From Anthoceros angustus (Eukaryota; Streptophyta; Anthocerotopsida; Anthocerotales; Anthocerotaceae): 64,000 nucleotides of DNA. The notes under the pieces were generated by a model. The model searched no databases, was not told where the DNA came from, and saw only the letters and a program-made list of their open reading frames with translations. Shown in pieces: positions 43,601-55,140 of this stretch; position 1 is the stretch's first letter; every line of letters begins with the position of its first letter. Both the position numbers and the translations under genes were made by a program. Where the stretch lies: assembly GCA_010909165.1 (NCBI GenBank), contig MU008227.1:1-64000 (forward strand), read 5' to 3'.

Positions 43601-44340
43601 TTTGAGGGAAGGTGAAAGAAATGGATCAACAGTGGTTTAGGAGACAACTCTTTGAAAGTATAGGCTGCGTGATAAGGTAATCTTGGATGTTTGAGGGTCA
43701 TATAACTTGTAGGCTTTAGACTCCTCGAATACCCCGAAAGATCAAGGGTTTTGACCTATCATCTAACTTCCCTCTTTTGGCTTCTTGAGGATATAGGCAA
43801 AAGTGGAACCAAAACACGAAGATGAAGAAGACTAGGTTTCCTGCCCCAAAAGCCTTCATAGGGTGTCCGTCCTGGAAGAGCTGAAGTGACCACTTGATTA
43901 AGGATGTATGTGGCCGTCTGTGACCTCGCCAATTCTTTTGTGATGAGGCCCAGGAAAGCATGCTCCTGGTCATCCCCATCAGCGTTTGATTCTTGCGTTC
44001 AGCAACTCCGTTCTGCTGCTGGGTATAAACAGCACAATGTCGAATGATACCAAAAGCTGGAACAGTGATCAAACTTATAACGTGAATTCTCCCGTTATAC
44101 TAAACTTAACTAATTTTCTGTTTGACGTTGAACCATTGGAATCCAGAAGCAATGGTCTCAAAGACGTCACTTTTAAGCTTAAAGGAAATGTCCAAGTGTA
44201 ACGGGAAAAATCATCTGTGAGAGAGAGATAGTATTCTCCCCAAGAGACTTAAGGAAGTTTTCCATGATATCGCATGAATGAGCTCTAAGGCTGAGTGGCC
44301 CTTGTACTTATTAAAGGGTAGCTCTTTTGGCTTAGATAAG
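43601..44340 (-). pseudogene. Copia-B integrase
   Basis: Minus 44,054-43,940 reads GIIRHCAVYTQQQNGVAERK then NQTLMGMTRSML, the canonical integrase core with its 'TPQQNGVAERKN' catalytic-Glu segment. FRGIRGV at 43,736 is the damaged 'FLGY' motif further on. Confidence 0.85.
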
Positions 44341-44349
44341 ACACATGAG

Positions 44350-44841
44350 CTACGTCAAGATGTTTGAAACATGTAGGAAGTTGTTCTGTATGTGACGCAG
44401 CGACATTAGATCTAGCTTAGTTTTGTTAACATGACCTAAACGTGCGTGCCAGAGATTAGCCTGCAACTTATAAGCAGCAACTAGTGCCCTGACCTTAGAC
44501 TTGTGGACAGTAACCAACTGATACAAGTCATTAGTAAGAACAGCTTTAGCAACTAATACATCAGGACAGGACTGCCTATATATATAGCACTTCCTGTGCT
44601 CAAACTTAAAGCCATACTGCTGACTCTGGACAAGAGCTCTAATGGACAGCAGATTCTTGCTCATCTCAGGTACAAACAGAACGTCAACTAGATGCAAGGC
44701 TGCGCCACCAAAGCAGTATGTCCGAACTGTCCCTTTTACCTCCACGCCTCGAGCATCACCCACATACACATTGAGGTGGCTATGCGTTGGAGAACAGTCA
44801 CGGTTGTTGCGGATATGCATCCACAATCCAGAGGATGTCAT
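44350..44841 (-). pseudogene. Copia-B protease end and GAG-pre-integrase
   Basis: One 163-codon open frame contains VDVLFVPEMSKNLLSIRALV and NLWHARLGHVNKTKLDLMSL, standard Copia motifs. Confidence 0.88.
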
Positions 44842-45848
44842 TCTTTATAAGAGGCGTGAGGCAAAGCTGAGGACAAGATACTCCCACTCTTGTGTTGAGA
44901 ACCCGCATACATTCCTTAGAAGTTACATTAGCTTTGGCTTTGGAACTTTTGGGCTCCCCCTGTTTCTTCTTCCGACAGTCCCTTTCCCAGTGACCCGGAA
45001 TTCCACACCAGTTGCAGTTGCCCTGGCGTTTGGTGGCTCCTCCAGTCAAGGTATGTTTATTCTGGACACCACTGCTGTTATGTTTCTCCTTTTTCTTATC
45101 CTCCCCCTTCCAAGGTCCTTTGCCCTTAGCAGCAAATAGGACCTTGTCACCACGTAGGCGACCTCCAGAAATTGTCTTACGACTCTGTTCTTCTTGAAGG
45201 AGAGCACCAACAACTTCATTGAAGTTAATGGTGGATGATCTACCAGCTCTGGATATGAGTCCCTAAGAGATGCATTGCTGGACACAACGTCGATATGAGG
45301 CAGGAGGTGGCAATGAGCTGGCGTCATGTCCACCTCCGAGATTTTGCTATTGAGCCCAAGCTGTGCTCTAAGATAGCGCAACTTGGACACATGTGCTCCC
45401 AGATTCTCCATCCTTCGACGCAAAGCATGGAAAGCATTCGCGACTACCAAATAGTATAAAGTGCGTGTCGACTAAACATTTCCATGCTTTCTTCTTGTTA
45501 AGAAACTCCACCTCGATAGCGGTGGTTTCATCCGATCGCGGGATCGCAAAGGCGATCTTGTTGCCCTTCTTCCACTTGTCTATGACATCCGGCGGGTTGT
45601 TGTTCACCGGCAGAACAATGGAAGGATTCGGAGAGAACCATCAGCATACTCCCACACGTCGCGGCGTTGAGGTGTGCCTTCATGCGAGCTCTCCAACTTT
45701 CAAATCGGACCTGTGTCCCGTCAAATCTATCCTTTTCTTTGAACTCACCTGAGTAGGATGAGCCCAGAGATGTTGTAACAGGAGCAGATGTAGACATTTC
45801 GACTGTGGAGATAATGGGCGAGGGGTACGAGTGCGAATAAATAGCCAA
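44842..45848 (-). pseudogene. Copia-B gag with zinc knuckle
   Basis: Starts near 45,848 with a frame containing KEKDRFDGTQVRFESWRARM. It continues through DKWKKGNKIAFAIPRSDETT and EVEFLNKKKAWKCLVDTHF (about 45,580-45,470). The CCHC knuckle CNWCGIPGHWERDC lies at about 45,015-44,974. Frameshifts separate the pieces. Confidence 0.88.
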
Positions 45849-45895
45849 AAGAATGGCTCAGAATCTGAATCACTATCTGAATCAAATATGGACAT

Positions 45896-47054
45896 AAACT
45901 ACAAGTAAGTTATGTGTTACGTGTTGACATGTGAATTAAGCTAACAGGGACTGCAGAGGTGTGGACTAGGGAAGAAGCACGTGAGAGAGGGAAGGTGATC
46001 CTAACTCACTCATGCTTTCCTCCGGCTCAGTCTGGCAAGCTCGCTACATGTTAAAGGTAAATGTAGGAGCCTATGTGAGCGTGTCTGCCGAGAAAGCAAG
46101 AGGTACGTTTAATAATGAAACGCTACTTCAAAACCCTAAATACCGGAAAACTCACATGAACGAAACTAACAAGTGCCTTCGACCTAGGTGGTGGCGTGGG
46201 AGGCACGAAGAGATCAGGTCAAGCGGCAGATTAGTCCAACCAAGCAAGCAAGGCGTGCGTGGCAACCACCCCAATGCACCTTGATCGGGCGCCGATTGGT
46301 GGCGGGCTGCAGACTTGCACGCCTCCCGCCTTGATTGATTCCGCCGTTTGATTGCATCCTTTGCCTCCGTGAGCTGCACCAGATTCTCTCGTAGGCACAA
46401 GTGTCTCCAAATCTCACGCTAATGGTGAACGAGATTGGGGTTGGGCGATGTTGGTTAGGTTAGGCGGATCATTCGCCACCATAAGCACTTCCCTCGAACA
46501 AATTCAATGTCGGAAGAGATTTCCACCAAGAACGGTGAAGTGTTGATGACAAATCGCAACAACACCGATTCTAGCACTTCCCGTATGATGATTCGTCGGT
46601 TGAACATGGATTGGTGGAGAGATAAGGGGTTCCTCTCTAATTCTCTCCACGCCTCTTGCGGAGGTGGACGCTCCACGTCTCCACCGCTTTCTTCCTTGCG
46701 CGTGCTAGGATTCGCTCCCTATGAGCTTGTACTCGCCTCATAGGAATTAGGATTGGCCAAAACTTGCTCGATATTAAATGCACGCTTGCCCTCAGCCCGT
46801 CTCATCCGCAATCCAACCTTGATCGATCGTTATGACTGTAAGATGTATCGATCCTAGATGACCTAGAAAGAGCGGTGTGTCTTGGATTTCTATCCCATCG
46901 CCTACCATTCCTTCTAGTCATTTTCTAAGGAGAATAGCTAGAATTCATCTAGCTACAATGGTGATTTCTAGATCAAGTATTCACAGCAACAACTCAACCT
47001 AGATACCATTAGACTCAACAACATTAGTGTAGCGGAAGACTCAAGCATCATAGT
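45896..47054 (-). other. Copia-B 5' leader
   Basis: About 1.2 kb between the gag start and the primer-binding site without a supported coding frame. Long for a Copia leader. Confidence 0.5.
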
Positions 47055-47066
47055 GCTCTGATACCA
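47055..47066 (-). other. Copia-B primer-binding site
   Basis: GCTCTGATACCA on the plus strand, directly touching the LTR; complement of the initiator tRNA-Met 3' end. Confidence 0.92.
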
Positions 47067-47248
47067 TGTTCACTTTATATCATGCATTCAGCTAAGACAC
47101 TTAGGCTAGAAAGCATAACACACAAGAGAGTATGTATTAATGAACAGAGAATATCTTAAATACAAAATTGATGTGTCTCTTGAGTTACGTATCTAACCTC
47201 TAGTATAGAAACTAAGGTATAAACTATGTTAGGGTTTCATTCCTAACA
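47067..47248 (-). repeat. Copia-B 5' LTR
   Basis: 182 bp, TG...CA, matching 40,603-40,778. Confidence 0.95.
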
Positions 47249-47903
47249 GATGTTCTCATAGAGGAACTTTGCCCTTTGTGCTTTGATCCGTCCTTGTTGT
47301 GCCTCCACCCACAGTCTGCATGGTCCGTTGCCACGGGATGTACCTCTTGTGTGTGTTTGTGGAGGCGTATAGGACCAGCGATGTCGATGCCCCATTTCTC
47401 AAAAGGGTGCTGCGAGTATGGGCAGCGCCATTAGCCGTGGGGTCGGCCTTCGATCCGTGACAAGCATCACATCTCTTCACAAACTGGTGCGTTTCCCCAT
47501 ACATGGTGGGCCACCAGTATCCGGCCTCCAGGATTTTCTTGGTGGTGACTTGTGCTGCATAATGTCCACCACCCAAGCCTTCATGCAACCCTTTTATGAC
47601 CACCTCCGTTTCCGCCTGTTGAAGGTACCTACGCTCCGCGCCGTCTGGTCCCACCTTGAAGATACATCCGTTGTACATCCTGAAGGGACAAGCGTAGTGT
47701 ACAAAGGCTTGTTGTTGGGCACGGGTTAACCCGCTTGGAATCTCCATCTCCACGGTACCCGTTCCAGGTGGGCCGTCCTCTCGTCGCTCCTTCTTACCTT
47801 TACCTGATTCGCTGTCCACAAATTTGGGGTTCCTCAGACTGCGCTCCTCCTCCTGTGTCTCCACTGCGGCCACCAATTCCTCGTCAGGAAAGTCATCCTC
47901 CAC
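47249..47903 (-). pseudogene. Gypsy-G1 integrase, N-terminal part (right of Copia-B)
   Basis: Open minus-strand frame with AFVHYACPFRMYNGCIFKVG, LHEGLGGGHYAAQVTTKKIL, AGYWWPTMYGETHQFVKRCD and ACHG. This is the HHCC zinc-binding domain of a Gypsy integrase (H..H..C..C all visible). It is cut by Copia-B at the start of the catalytic core. Confidence 0.92.
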
Positions 47904-49270
47904 GATCCCTTGTCGGCTCCGTCTTCAACCTGGACAAGAAGTCAGCATTTTGGTGTTGCCTCCCTTGCAGTCTCCACCTCAAGGTGAACTCTTGGAGTAG
48001 TGAGATCACCTCGCACTTAATTTGCCGGACAGTGCCTTATTCACGGATGTTTGGTAGCCGCCAAGTGATGGGCCTAGAGCCTAAACTGCTGGTTGGAAGG
48101 AGAACGTGCTGGTTTCAACCGCGACGTACCATTCCCAATGCCTCTCGCTCCGTAGTAGTGTACCTCCATTTCCATGCGTGAGCTGTCTTCCGGCATAGTA
48201 GATTGGATGATCCCTCCGCTTGTCGTCCTTTTGGCTGAGCACTACTCAGTGGCGGTAGAGCGCATCTGCATGGACACTTTACCTGGGCCGGTCGGACCCT
48301 TTTGTCTGAATACACATCGGAATTGGGTGGTCAGAGATCCTACGAATGCAGCGTCCCTTTACGGTGTCCAGTCCACTTATCTCTCATTAAATTAACTCCG
48401 TTAGCTTACGCTTGGCCTTTCGCAATCTTTGGATGAGCTGGCCTTAATAACTCCATCATGCCATGCGGGAATCCGCGGTTCAGCCCTTCCGGATTACAAC
48501 CAGGCGTTTGTGAGGCCAATGACCACTGACACTTGTCTTGGTAAAAAGCCCTCTGTCACTTCATGGCAAACCGCTGTTGACCGATAGGGATTACTCCACG
48601 AGTCGTTTGGTAGCATTTCTCGGATGTAGACGGATGGGTTTCCCTTCTGACTCAACACTGGCAGGTGCCAGCGTGCTTGTCTTCCTCCATGTACGCAAAA
48701 GTCGCCCGTACCCATGAAGTCCTCTAAAAATCCTCAAGACGCGTTGGTCACCATCCGCATGAATGATCCGGTGCCCGCCATCCCAAAGGCGTCATTAGCG
48801 AGCCCCACTCCGTGGTGAACGCTAGTCTTATCCCAGTCCGACTCCCTTAGGTGCAGTTGGTTGTAGCCGGAGTATCCATCCAAGAAGGAGTAAGTACCGT
48901 CTCACCTTGTCCAAAAGAGTGTCGTCCACTTAAGGGCATGGGGAAAAATTTTCTCAGAGCTGTGAGTTTCCTCCAACTCGGCGTAGACACGGACCCGTCG
49001 CTTTCTTGGGCACCACGACGATGCAATTATTACGCATTGGAAGATGATGTCCGCCTCCAAATATTTGTCCAGGACCTCCTTGACCTTGAGCGAGTATTTA
49101 GGATTCAGCTGACATCACGAATCCGAATAGGCACCGCCCTCGGCTTCAGTCTATCCTGTTCCTCCCCATCGCCGAATGCCTTTCATATCCGTGACCTTGA
49201 AAGCAAACACCTCGATGAATTCCCCCAACAACAATGTGAGGTCTCGCTTCAACTCCGCTAGCATATCCTT
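47904..49270 (-). pseudogene. Gypsy-G1 reverse transcriptase and RNase H
   Basis: RT: near 49,040-49,000 the minus strand reads NNCIVVVPKKATG (compare 'W.SP.V.VPKK.G'), and about 48,890-48,850 YSFLDGYSGYNQL is the classic RT 'D..SGYNQ' segment. RNase H: about 48,205-48,120 has the damaged YYAG..L..AEM text and HYTTTEREALGMV, the TTE(R/K)E motif. Heavily indel-broken. Confidence 0.8.
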
Positions 49271-49933
49271 AAGTGAATTTTAGGAATCCTGCCTGCGGAC
49301 CTCCACGCTCTTCCACATCACGCGTGATTGACTGCCTCCCTTTCCCTCGCCACAGCTCGGCCGCCATCCTCCATCCGGGTTCATCCTCACGCATCCCCAC
49401 TCGAAAGCTCGTCCGAGGTAAACCGGGTCACTTCGGGGTCCGCCACCTCACTGCTCGCTGGGTCTCCTCCCTGCCCTCGCCTCCACTGCTAGCGGCCTCA
49501 CTCGAACAATTGACCACCCGCCTCCAAAAGTGTCCCTCCCAGAGTCCATCTCTTCTTCGGACCACGGATTTTTGGAAAGGTCATCATTGATCCTCGCGCT
49601 CAGTCCCCACTGTGGTTGGAGGTGCACCTCCGTGGTGCTTACGCTTTCCGCAGAGGTGTCCTACTCCGTGATCGCTACTCACCTCCCTTACCTTCGGATC
49701 CTACCAATCGGGTTTGAAATGGATCTCCTTCCTTCCGGCAGCCATCCGGGCGAACCCTGGACGCCCAACAGCATCAGACTCATTACCGTCCGCTTGATGA
49801 CCACGAAGTCCAATGTAGGTGCCCCTTATGTTGGACTGACACCCCTACCGGCTGTCCGTCCATCCCGAGGGTTTTGGTGATGGCTCAAATGCTGTGAACC
49901 CTAACCGCCGGTGGGCTCCGTGATGAGGTTGAC
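49271..49933 (-). pseudogene. Gypsy-G1 protease and linker
   Basis: The frame running out of gag ends VVQVEIAGCVIKRTSLGRS, which is how plant Gypsy proteases begin (VEI.GC.IKR.LVD.G). The catalytic DSG/DGG itself is lost to frameshifts. The rest is linker toward RT. Confidence 0.6.
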
Positions 49934-51676
49934 TCAACTGCGTCCTAGAGAAGTACGCTTAATCACGCATCCAGCGATTTCTACCTGAACCACCGGCGCT
50001 CCAGGGTCCGTATGAGATACCACTCTTACCTCCACGTTCTTGGTCTTACAACCCGAGGCGTTTTGGCGTGGCTGTGTCTCCTTGATGGCCCTCCGGACTT
50101 CTTGCCGATACTTCGGATTGTCTCTTAACAACTGTCTGAGCGACACCAGGTGCTGTTGGTCCATTATCAAGTCTGCCACCTTAAAGGGCGCGGGCGGCCC
50201 CTCCGTTGGGTCGCGTGTCCGTCGTGATTCTTCTAGCGCTCCGCCACCGCCCCGTGGTGGCCGGACCACCTCCGGGTCCTGTCGAATCTCCTCCTGAAGC
50301 ATCTCCGTCACTTCTCGAACCACATCCGGTGGAAACTGGGGTGTTGCCTTGGGTGGGTCCGCTTCCTCTACTATCGCTTCAGGAGATTTCTTGTCGGGTG
50401 ATTCCTCTGACAGAGCTGCCCGATTCAACTCGCCTTCCTTGGCTGGCTCTCCCTCTTTCGCGAGAGTCCCGTCCTCCGTATCCGTGGTGCTCTCTCCATT
50501 CTTCTTCCTCTTTAACTGCCTTCTCTCCTTTCGCTCCTTCCGGCGGCTTCGGGTTGACACCTCCAGTACCTCCAGGGCCGCCTTCTCCTCCTTAGCCGAT
50601 CCCGCTTCGTACCACTCCGTCCCAAGTTCCCTTGGCGCCTCCTCCCACTCCGCCAGCTGTGCATCTTCAATCTGTAGCACCGGCGCGGTCTTAGGGTGAG
50701 GGGGCGTAGGTGGTCGTGGCTCCCCCGCCGGGGTGGCGTAGCACACCGTCCTTGAGCGAGGGTTCGGACACAAGTCGCCGCCATGTGCCTGCACAGCATA
50801 ATCTCCCTTGCAGGCGTTCAAAATCCCGTTACCTTGCGGTGGGGTATGGGCGCAGCGTTGGAGTAGTGCCCAGGTTCCCCGATTCAGACCATGGCCGGAG
50901 AATTCCCGGAGGTGCTCCCATGCGGTGCTGCATCGGGGGGCGATGCATGGATGGTCCGGCCGCCGTAGGGTACATCGTCTTGGATATCGCGGCCCCGGCG
51001 GTGCTTCCTGCACTTGGTACGCGTCCTCCCACTGCTCCTCGGACTCTTCCCCGTAGTCGTACTCCACTTGGTTTCAGATTGGAGGGCGATTAATGAATGC
51101 CCATCTTTGGTGGCACACCGCACACCATAGATGGGTCCGAACCGTGGTGGCCGCCTTCCGCCGTTCTCTATCCTTCACCTGGTTGATCGTCAATTCTTCC
51201 ACCCTCTTCATTACCCGCTCCAGATCTTCCCTCAACCCCGCTACTTCTTTCAAAGGGGTTGGATCAGGCGGAACCTCTCGCGCCGGGGCGGGCATCACGA
51301 CCTCCTTCTTCTCGACCCTCCGCTTAACTACGGGCTTTTTCTTCTTATTCCTTTGGCGAGGTTCCTCCTCCTCCATAGCATCCTCGGATTCTTCTTCGGA
51401 GGCCTCCTCCTCTTCCTCCGAAGTTACCTCAGTTTCATCGTCCTCCTCTTCCGAGGGCTCTTCATCCTCGGATTCCGACCCCCGTTTCTTTTCTTCACCG
51501 GAGGCGTCCACTCGTTTGGTGCATCGATTCCTCGTAGTTCTCCTTGCTCGGACCGCCTTACCACGCCCTTCTATGCCAGGCGTGTTTAGCCATTGGCTTG
51601 GGCAGTGACCAACCAAGCACCCATGCATGGTGGTGTGGGTGGGGTCGATCGACGTGAGGCACGATTCGTCTTCCAA
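49934..51676 (-). pseudogene. Gypsy-G1 gag, near-complete in two frames
   Basis: Two adjoining open frames (51,676-51,074 and 51,067-49,934) make up gag. The first has a basic segment, an acidic run (EEEDDETEVTSEEEEEASEE), KKKKPVVKRRVEKKEVVMPA, then LKEVAGLREDLERVMKRVEE, followed by the damaged zinc knuckle CAVCHQRWAF. The second has MEYDYGEESEEQWEDAYQVQ, a Glu/Lys linker and PPDVVREVTEMLQEEIRQDP. G2 repeats most of it at 55,140-56,933. One frameshift near 51,070 separates them. The upstream leader and 5' LTR of G1 are missing. Confidence 0.85.
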
Positions 51677-51759
51677 CCTCTCCGTCTTGCCTGCATTCTC
51701 GAGCTTAGACAGACGTAGCCTTCTTGGTCAATCCCACGGAACCTTTCCAAGAAGGCATC
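51677..51759. other. head-to-head junction between G1 and G2
   Basis: Left of here is minus-strand gag of G1; right of here is the plus-strand post-integrase spacer of G2. Neither copy has its expected continuation, so this is a rearrangement breakpoint. Confidence 0.7.
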
Positions 51760-54700
51760 CTCAATGCTCGGTCGCAGGGAGTGTGGCTACGGACTTCCCT
51801 TGGGGGTTAGGAAATAAGTTGGGTTTTGTTTTTTTCGTAGGTCCGAAGTGTAAAATAAGGCGGAAAAGGAGGAATAAGCACGGGCCGGCGCTCGGATGTA
51901 CTCCGGAGTGTACTCCTCGGAGTAGGTGCGGACCCGGTACCACCCGAGCCACGGACCACACGGTATCGGGATAGGGAGTCCAAACCCACTCCGGGTCAAA
52001 AGCAGGATAAATACGCCTTGATAACTTAGAAGTTGAGTCGTGAGTCAGACGGCGCCACGTGGGCCACAGATGGAAGCGGGCATCACCCGAGCCGGGCAGT
52101 AGCCTTGGAGGCCGTTATAGCGGTATTCACGCCCAGCGTCTTGCGCAGTAATAAGGCGGAGTAGGCGGGCGCAAGGTGAGTAAGCCATGCGAGACCTCGC
52201 GCGATTCACGGGGAAGGCACCCTCATGGCGGTTACTCCCAGCAGCGGCCGGCGAGGAGGTCATTTCTGCAATCGACCTCGAGACAATTCTCGCGGTCTCT
52301 TGCGCTCACGCACCGCCCTCTGGCGCTATCTCTCCGAGCAGCTCGGGCACCTTGGCAGCTCACCTTGGGGTTGGAGGCGTGAGCAGCCGTGAGGCGCATC
52401 GTGCCAGCCGGCGATCTCGGACAATCGTCTACAGCGGAGTAAGAAGAAGAAGGCGATGGGACCCAAGAAGGCTGCGGAGGTATGGGCGCCATGGAACTGG
52501 TGGGCGCAACATTGTGCTATCCGGACTTTGGGCCGTGGGTGGAGGAGGCGGGGGGATTGGTCGAAGAGTGGCACCTAGGCGTGTTCAGTGTATGCGGACA
52601 TTTGGATGTCACCCTAGTCAGGAGTTCGCCGGAAGATGTTGGCGGCCAACAAGGAGGTTCGATCCAAGAACCTCGGAGGATCCTGAGGTGGACCTTAGTC
52701 GAGCGGCTTACACGCCCGGCGAGATTGGGCGTAGTCAGGGAACCTCAAGGCGGGGGAAAGATAGAGGCGGCGGGCGGCGTGAAGCCGGCGCGTAACAACC
52801 AAGCGGTGGTTGATGTCGACTGCTGGACGGGAGGTGAGGCGGTAGCCGGATCATTATCCACGGAACACACTCACCAGGTGGATCGCACAGTGACAATTTA
52901 TTAGTGTTCTGCATGCGCTGCGGCGAGGAAAGAAGGGCTGGGAAGGATCATCTTAGCGTTCGGAAGGCCTGGTGAGGTGCGAGAAGCCACCTCCATCGGG
53001 ACTATCCCCATGTCGATCCATGTGGGGACACTCGACCTCAGAAGGATGGGGAAGCGGGCGCTCGGGAAGGGCGGCCCTCAGAGCGGAGGCGGGCAAGGCG
53101 CCCGAGGTGAGCCCGACCCCTAGGGCCAAAGCAGGTCAGGAGGAGACGGCAGGAGGATTCGGACTCCATACGTGGGCGGACCCCTCACCTAGGGAAGTGT
53201 GGGAAGATATCCCCGCTTCCTCCTCTTGGTGCCCCACCGAGCACCAAGGCAGCAGAGTCCCGAGCGGAGCGGCCCCGACAAATTTCACCACCACCCACGA
53301 CGGCAAATGAGCCCCGACGACTCCGGGGCCAAGAGGCGGAAGACGGTGCCACCCGCCAACGCAACACTCTGGACGGCACTGCGCCGCCCACGGAGTGGCA
53401 AGAGGTCAAGAGGCGTGAGAAGGGCGAAGAGACGCCAAGGAGCAGGAGGTCACCGGGCAGAACCCCACCTGAGCCGGTCCTGCCGCCGACCGGGAGAGGG
53501 CCGCCTCGAACCCTCACCCTCCGAGCCCTGTGACGAAGAGGGCGAATAAGGAATTGGCGGCCAAGAGGGCCAAGGAGGTGAGGCTCCTGACTCAGACTCA
53601 GACCTAAGGGACCCGATTAGGTCCGAGAGCCCAGCCCCGACTGGCCTCCCGGATCATGGAGGTCCTGGCGACTGCGTGAGATGCCCGCCCCACAACGGAC
53701 TTTTGGGGCCTCACTAATGGCGCCGTGGAAGAGACACTTGTTCCGGCCACATGGACTATGCTCGGGGTCTCTGGACGGCCGAGAAGACCCAGGTGGAAGC
53801 CCAAGGAGGCGATGGTGCTCCTCCAGTGAGCTGGAGGCGCCCAGAGGCGAGGAGGAAGGCGTGCCCGGCCGCATCGAAGAGGGAAGCCGGAGGCCGAAGA
53901 GAAGTCCGTCCATTCGACAGATCGGATAAGTTTCTTCACCGGGTGAGCAAACAAGGTGCACAGAGGCCCAAGCCGGCCGAGGATCTCCGCCAACGAAGGA
54001 GGGAGGCGCAGCAGAGGCGAGAGGGCTCGCGACTGGCCGAGGCGGCCCGGCGCCCAACAGATCGGGCGAGGCTCACCAAGACGGGAGGCGGAAGCCACAA
54101 AGATCGACCGCGATCACTATCGGCGTGATCGAACCGGGAGGAGGAGGCCGGGTAGCCGCTGCCAACTCAAGGCCGAAAGCAGTGTAGCTGAGCAAGCCGA
54201 GCCGTGAGGAGGCATCGGAGGTCAAGACCCCGAAATGGGACCTCGTGGTGCACCGCAGGAGGCAGAGGGAGGCGGGTGAGAGAGGACAAAGAAGCGACAC
54301 CTTGAGTTGCAACCCAAGACGACGGAGCAGCAGGGGTTCTCAACGAGAGAATCCAAGACTTCGAAAGCGAGAGATAGAACGCTTCCAGCCTCCGAAGACG
54401 GAGGAGAATAGGCGGCAAGGAGTTCGACGTCAAGGCCGCAGCAGGAGATGGCGTAAGTCGAGTCGAACGGGATACCGCCTCGGAGCAGCGACCGGAAAGA
54501 GTAGACGGAGAGGAAAGCACGGGAGGAGAAGCAATGGTCCGTCCGGCCAGGAAGTGAGGGGAGCTCACCTCCATGGCCCGCAACCGAAGTGAGCCGAACA
54601 ACGACGTGGAGGTGGAGAACGCCGAGCGCAGCCGAAGGCCGCAGAGGTAACGGAGGCGCCCGGGACGGCTCAAGGGAGTCCGCCCGCCATACCGGTGCTT

Positions 54701-55140
54701 GGCCACTGAGACGGGCCACAGAAAGGACGACATGCCCACCGCCAGAGCACCTATCGAGGAGGGAGCGGTCGTGCCCGGCTCATGTGGAAGAGGCGACCGC
54801 TGAAGTCGATTCGACCGCCTCCCCTACCACGCAGAGCTCCTCAAGGCTCTAGAGGTCCCGCCACCCCAGGTGGAGGGTGGACCCTGCATGGCCTGAAGGA
54901 GGTGCAAGGGAGGACGGACTGGGACAACAAGTACCACCTGGAGCCCTAGGAGCGCCTGCTTGATTTACTCAGCAGAAGCAATGTAGGGAGAGCAACGGAC
55001 GGGAGCCGGAGGAGGAAGGGTCACACCGGGAGGTAAGCACCAAGACCCCTCATGGAAGGAAGGAGGCTGATCTTGGGAGGCTGCGGAAAGGTCGCGAACC
55101 GGCATTCGGGAACCAAGGAGGGCTGGATGAGCCTGATCAC
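51760..55140 (+). pseudogene. G2 segment 1: spacer and extra ORF, plus strand
   Basis: 51,760-52,440 is the spacer, the inverted copy of 39,440-40,060. At 52,457 ATGGGACCCAAGAAGGC matches the start of the extra ORF in G1 (MGPKKA). The middle has AKRRKTVPPANA at about 53,331. The coiled-coil part at about 53,990-54,600 has RLTKTGGGSHKDRPRS and IQDFESEIERFQASEDGGE, split between frames. The segment stops at about 55,140, before the minisatellite and LTR, and joins directly to gag. All frames carry indels. Confidence 0.7.

Larger units (their letters stand above)
40603..47248 (-). mobile_element. Copia-B, complete element inserted in G1 integrase
   Basis: LTRs at 40,603-40,778 and 47,067-47,248 match nearly base for base. 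The insertion is flanked by a perfect 5-bp target duplication GATGT (40,598-40,602 and 47,249-47,253). Primer-binding complement GCTCTGATACCA lies at 47,055-47,066; polypurine tract GTTTAGTGGGAG (minus) at 40,779-40,790. Minus-strand order: LTR, gag, zinc knuckle, protease, GAG-pre-integrase, integrase, RT, RNase H, LTR. Reading frames are broken, so it is not autonomous as sequenced. Confidence 0.95.

Noticed and set aside
50206-51608. Several plus-strand ORFs of 100-170 residues over the gag region
   Set aside because: Antisense shadows of the minus-strand gag, rich in Ser/Pro/Leu, while the sense frames contain gag motifs and match G2.
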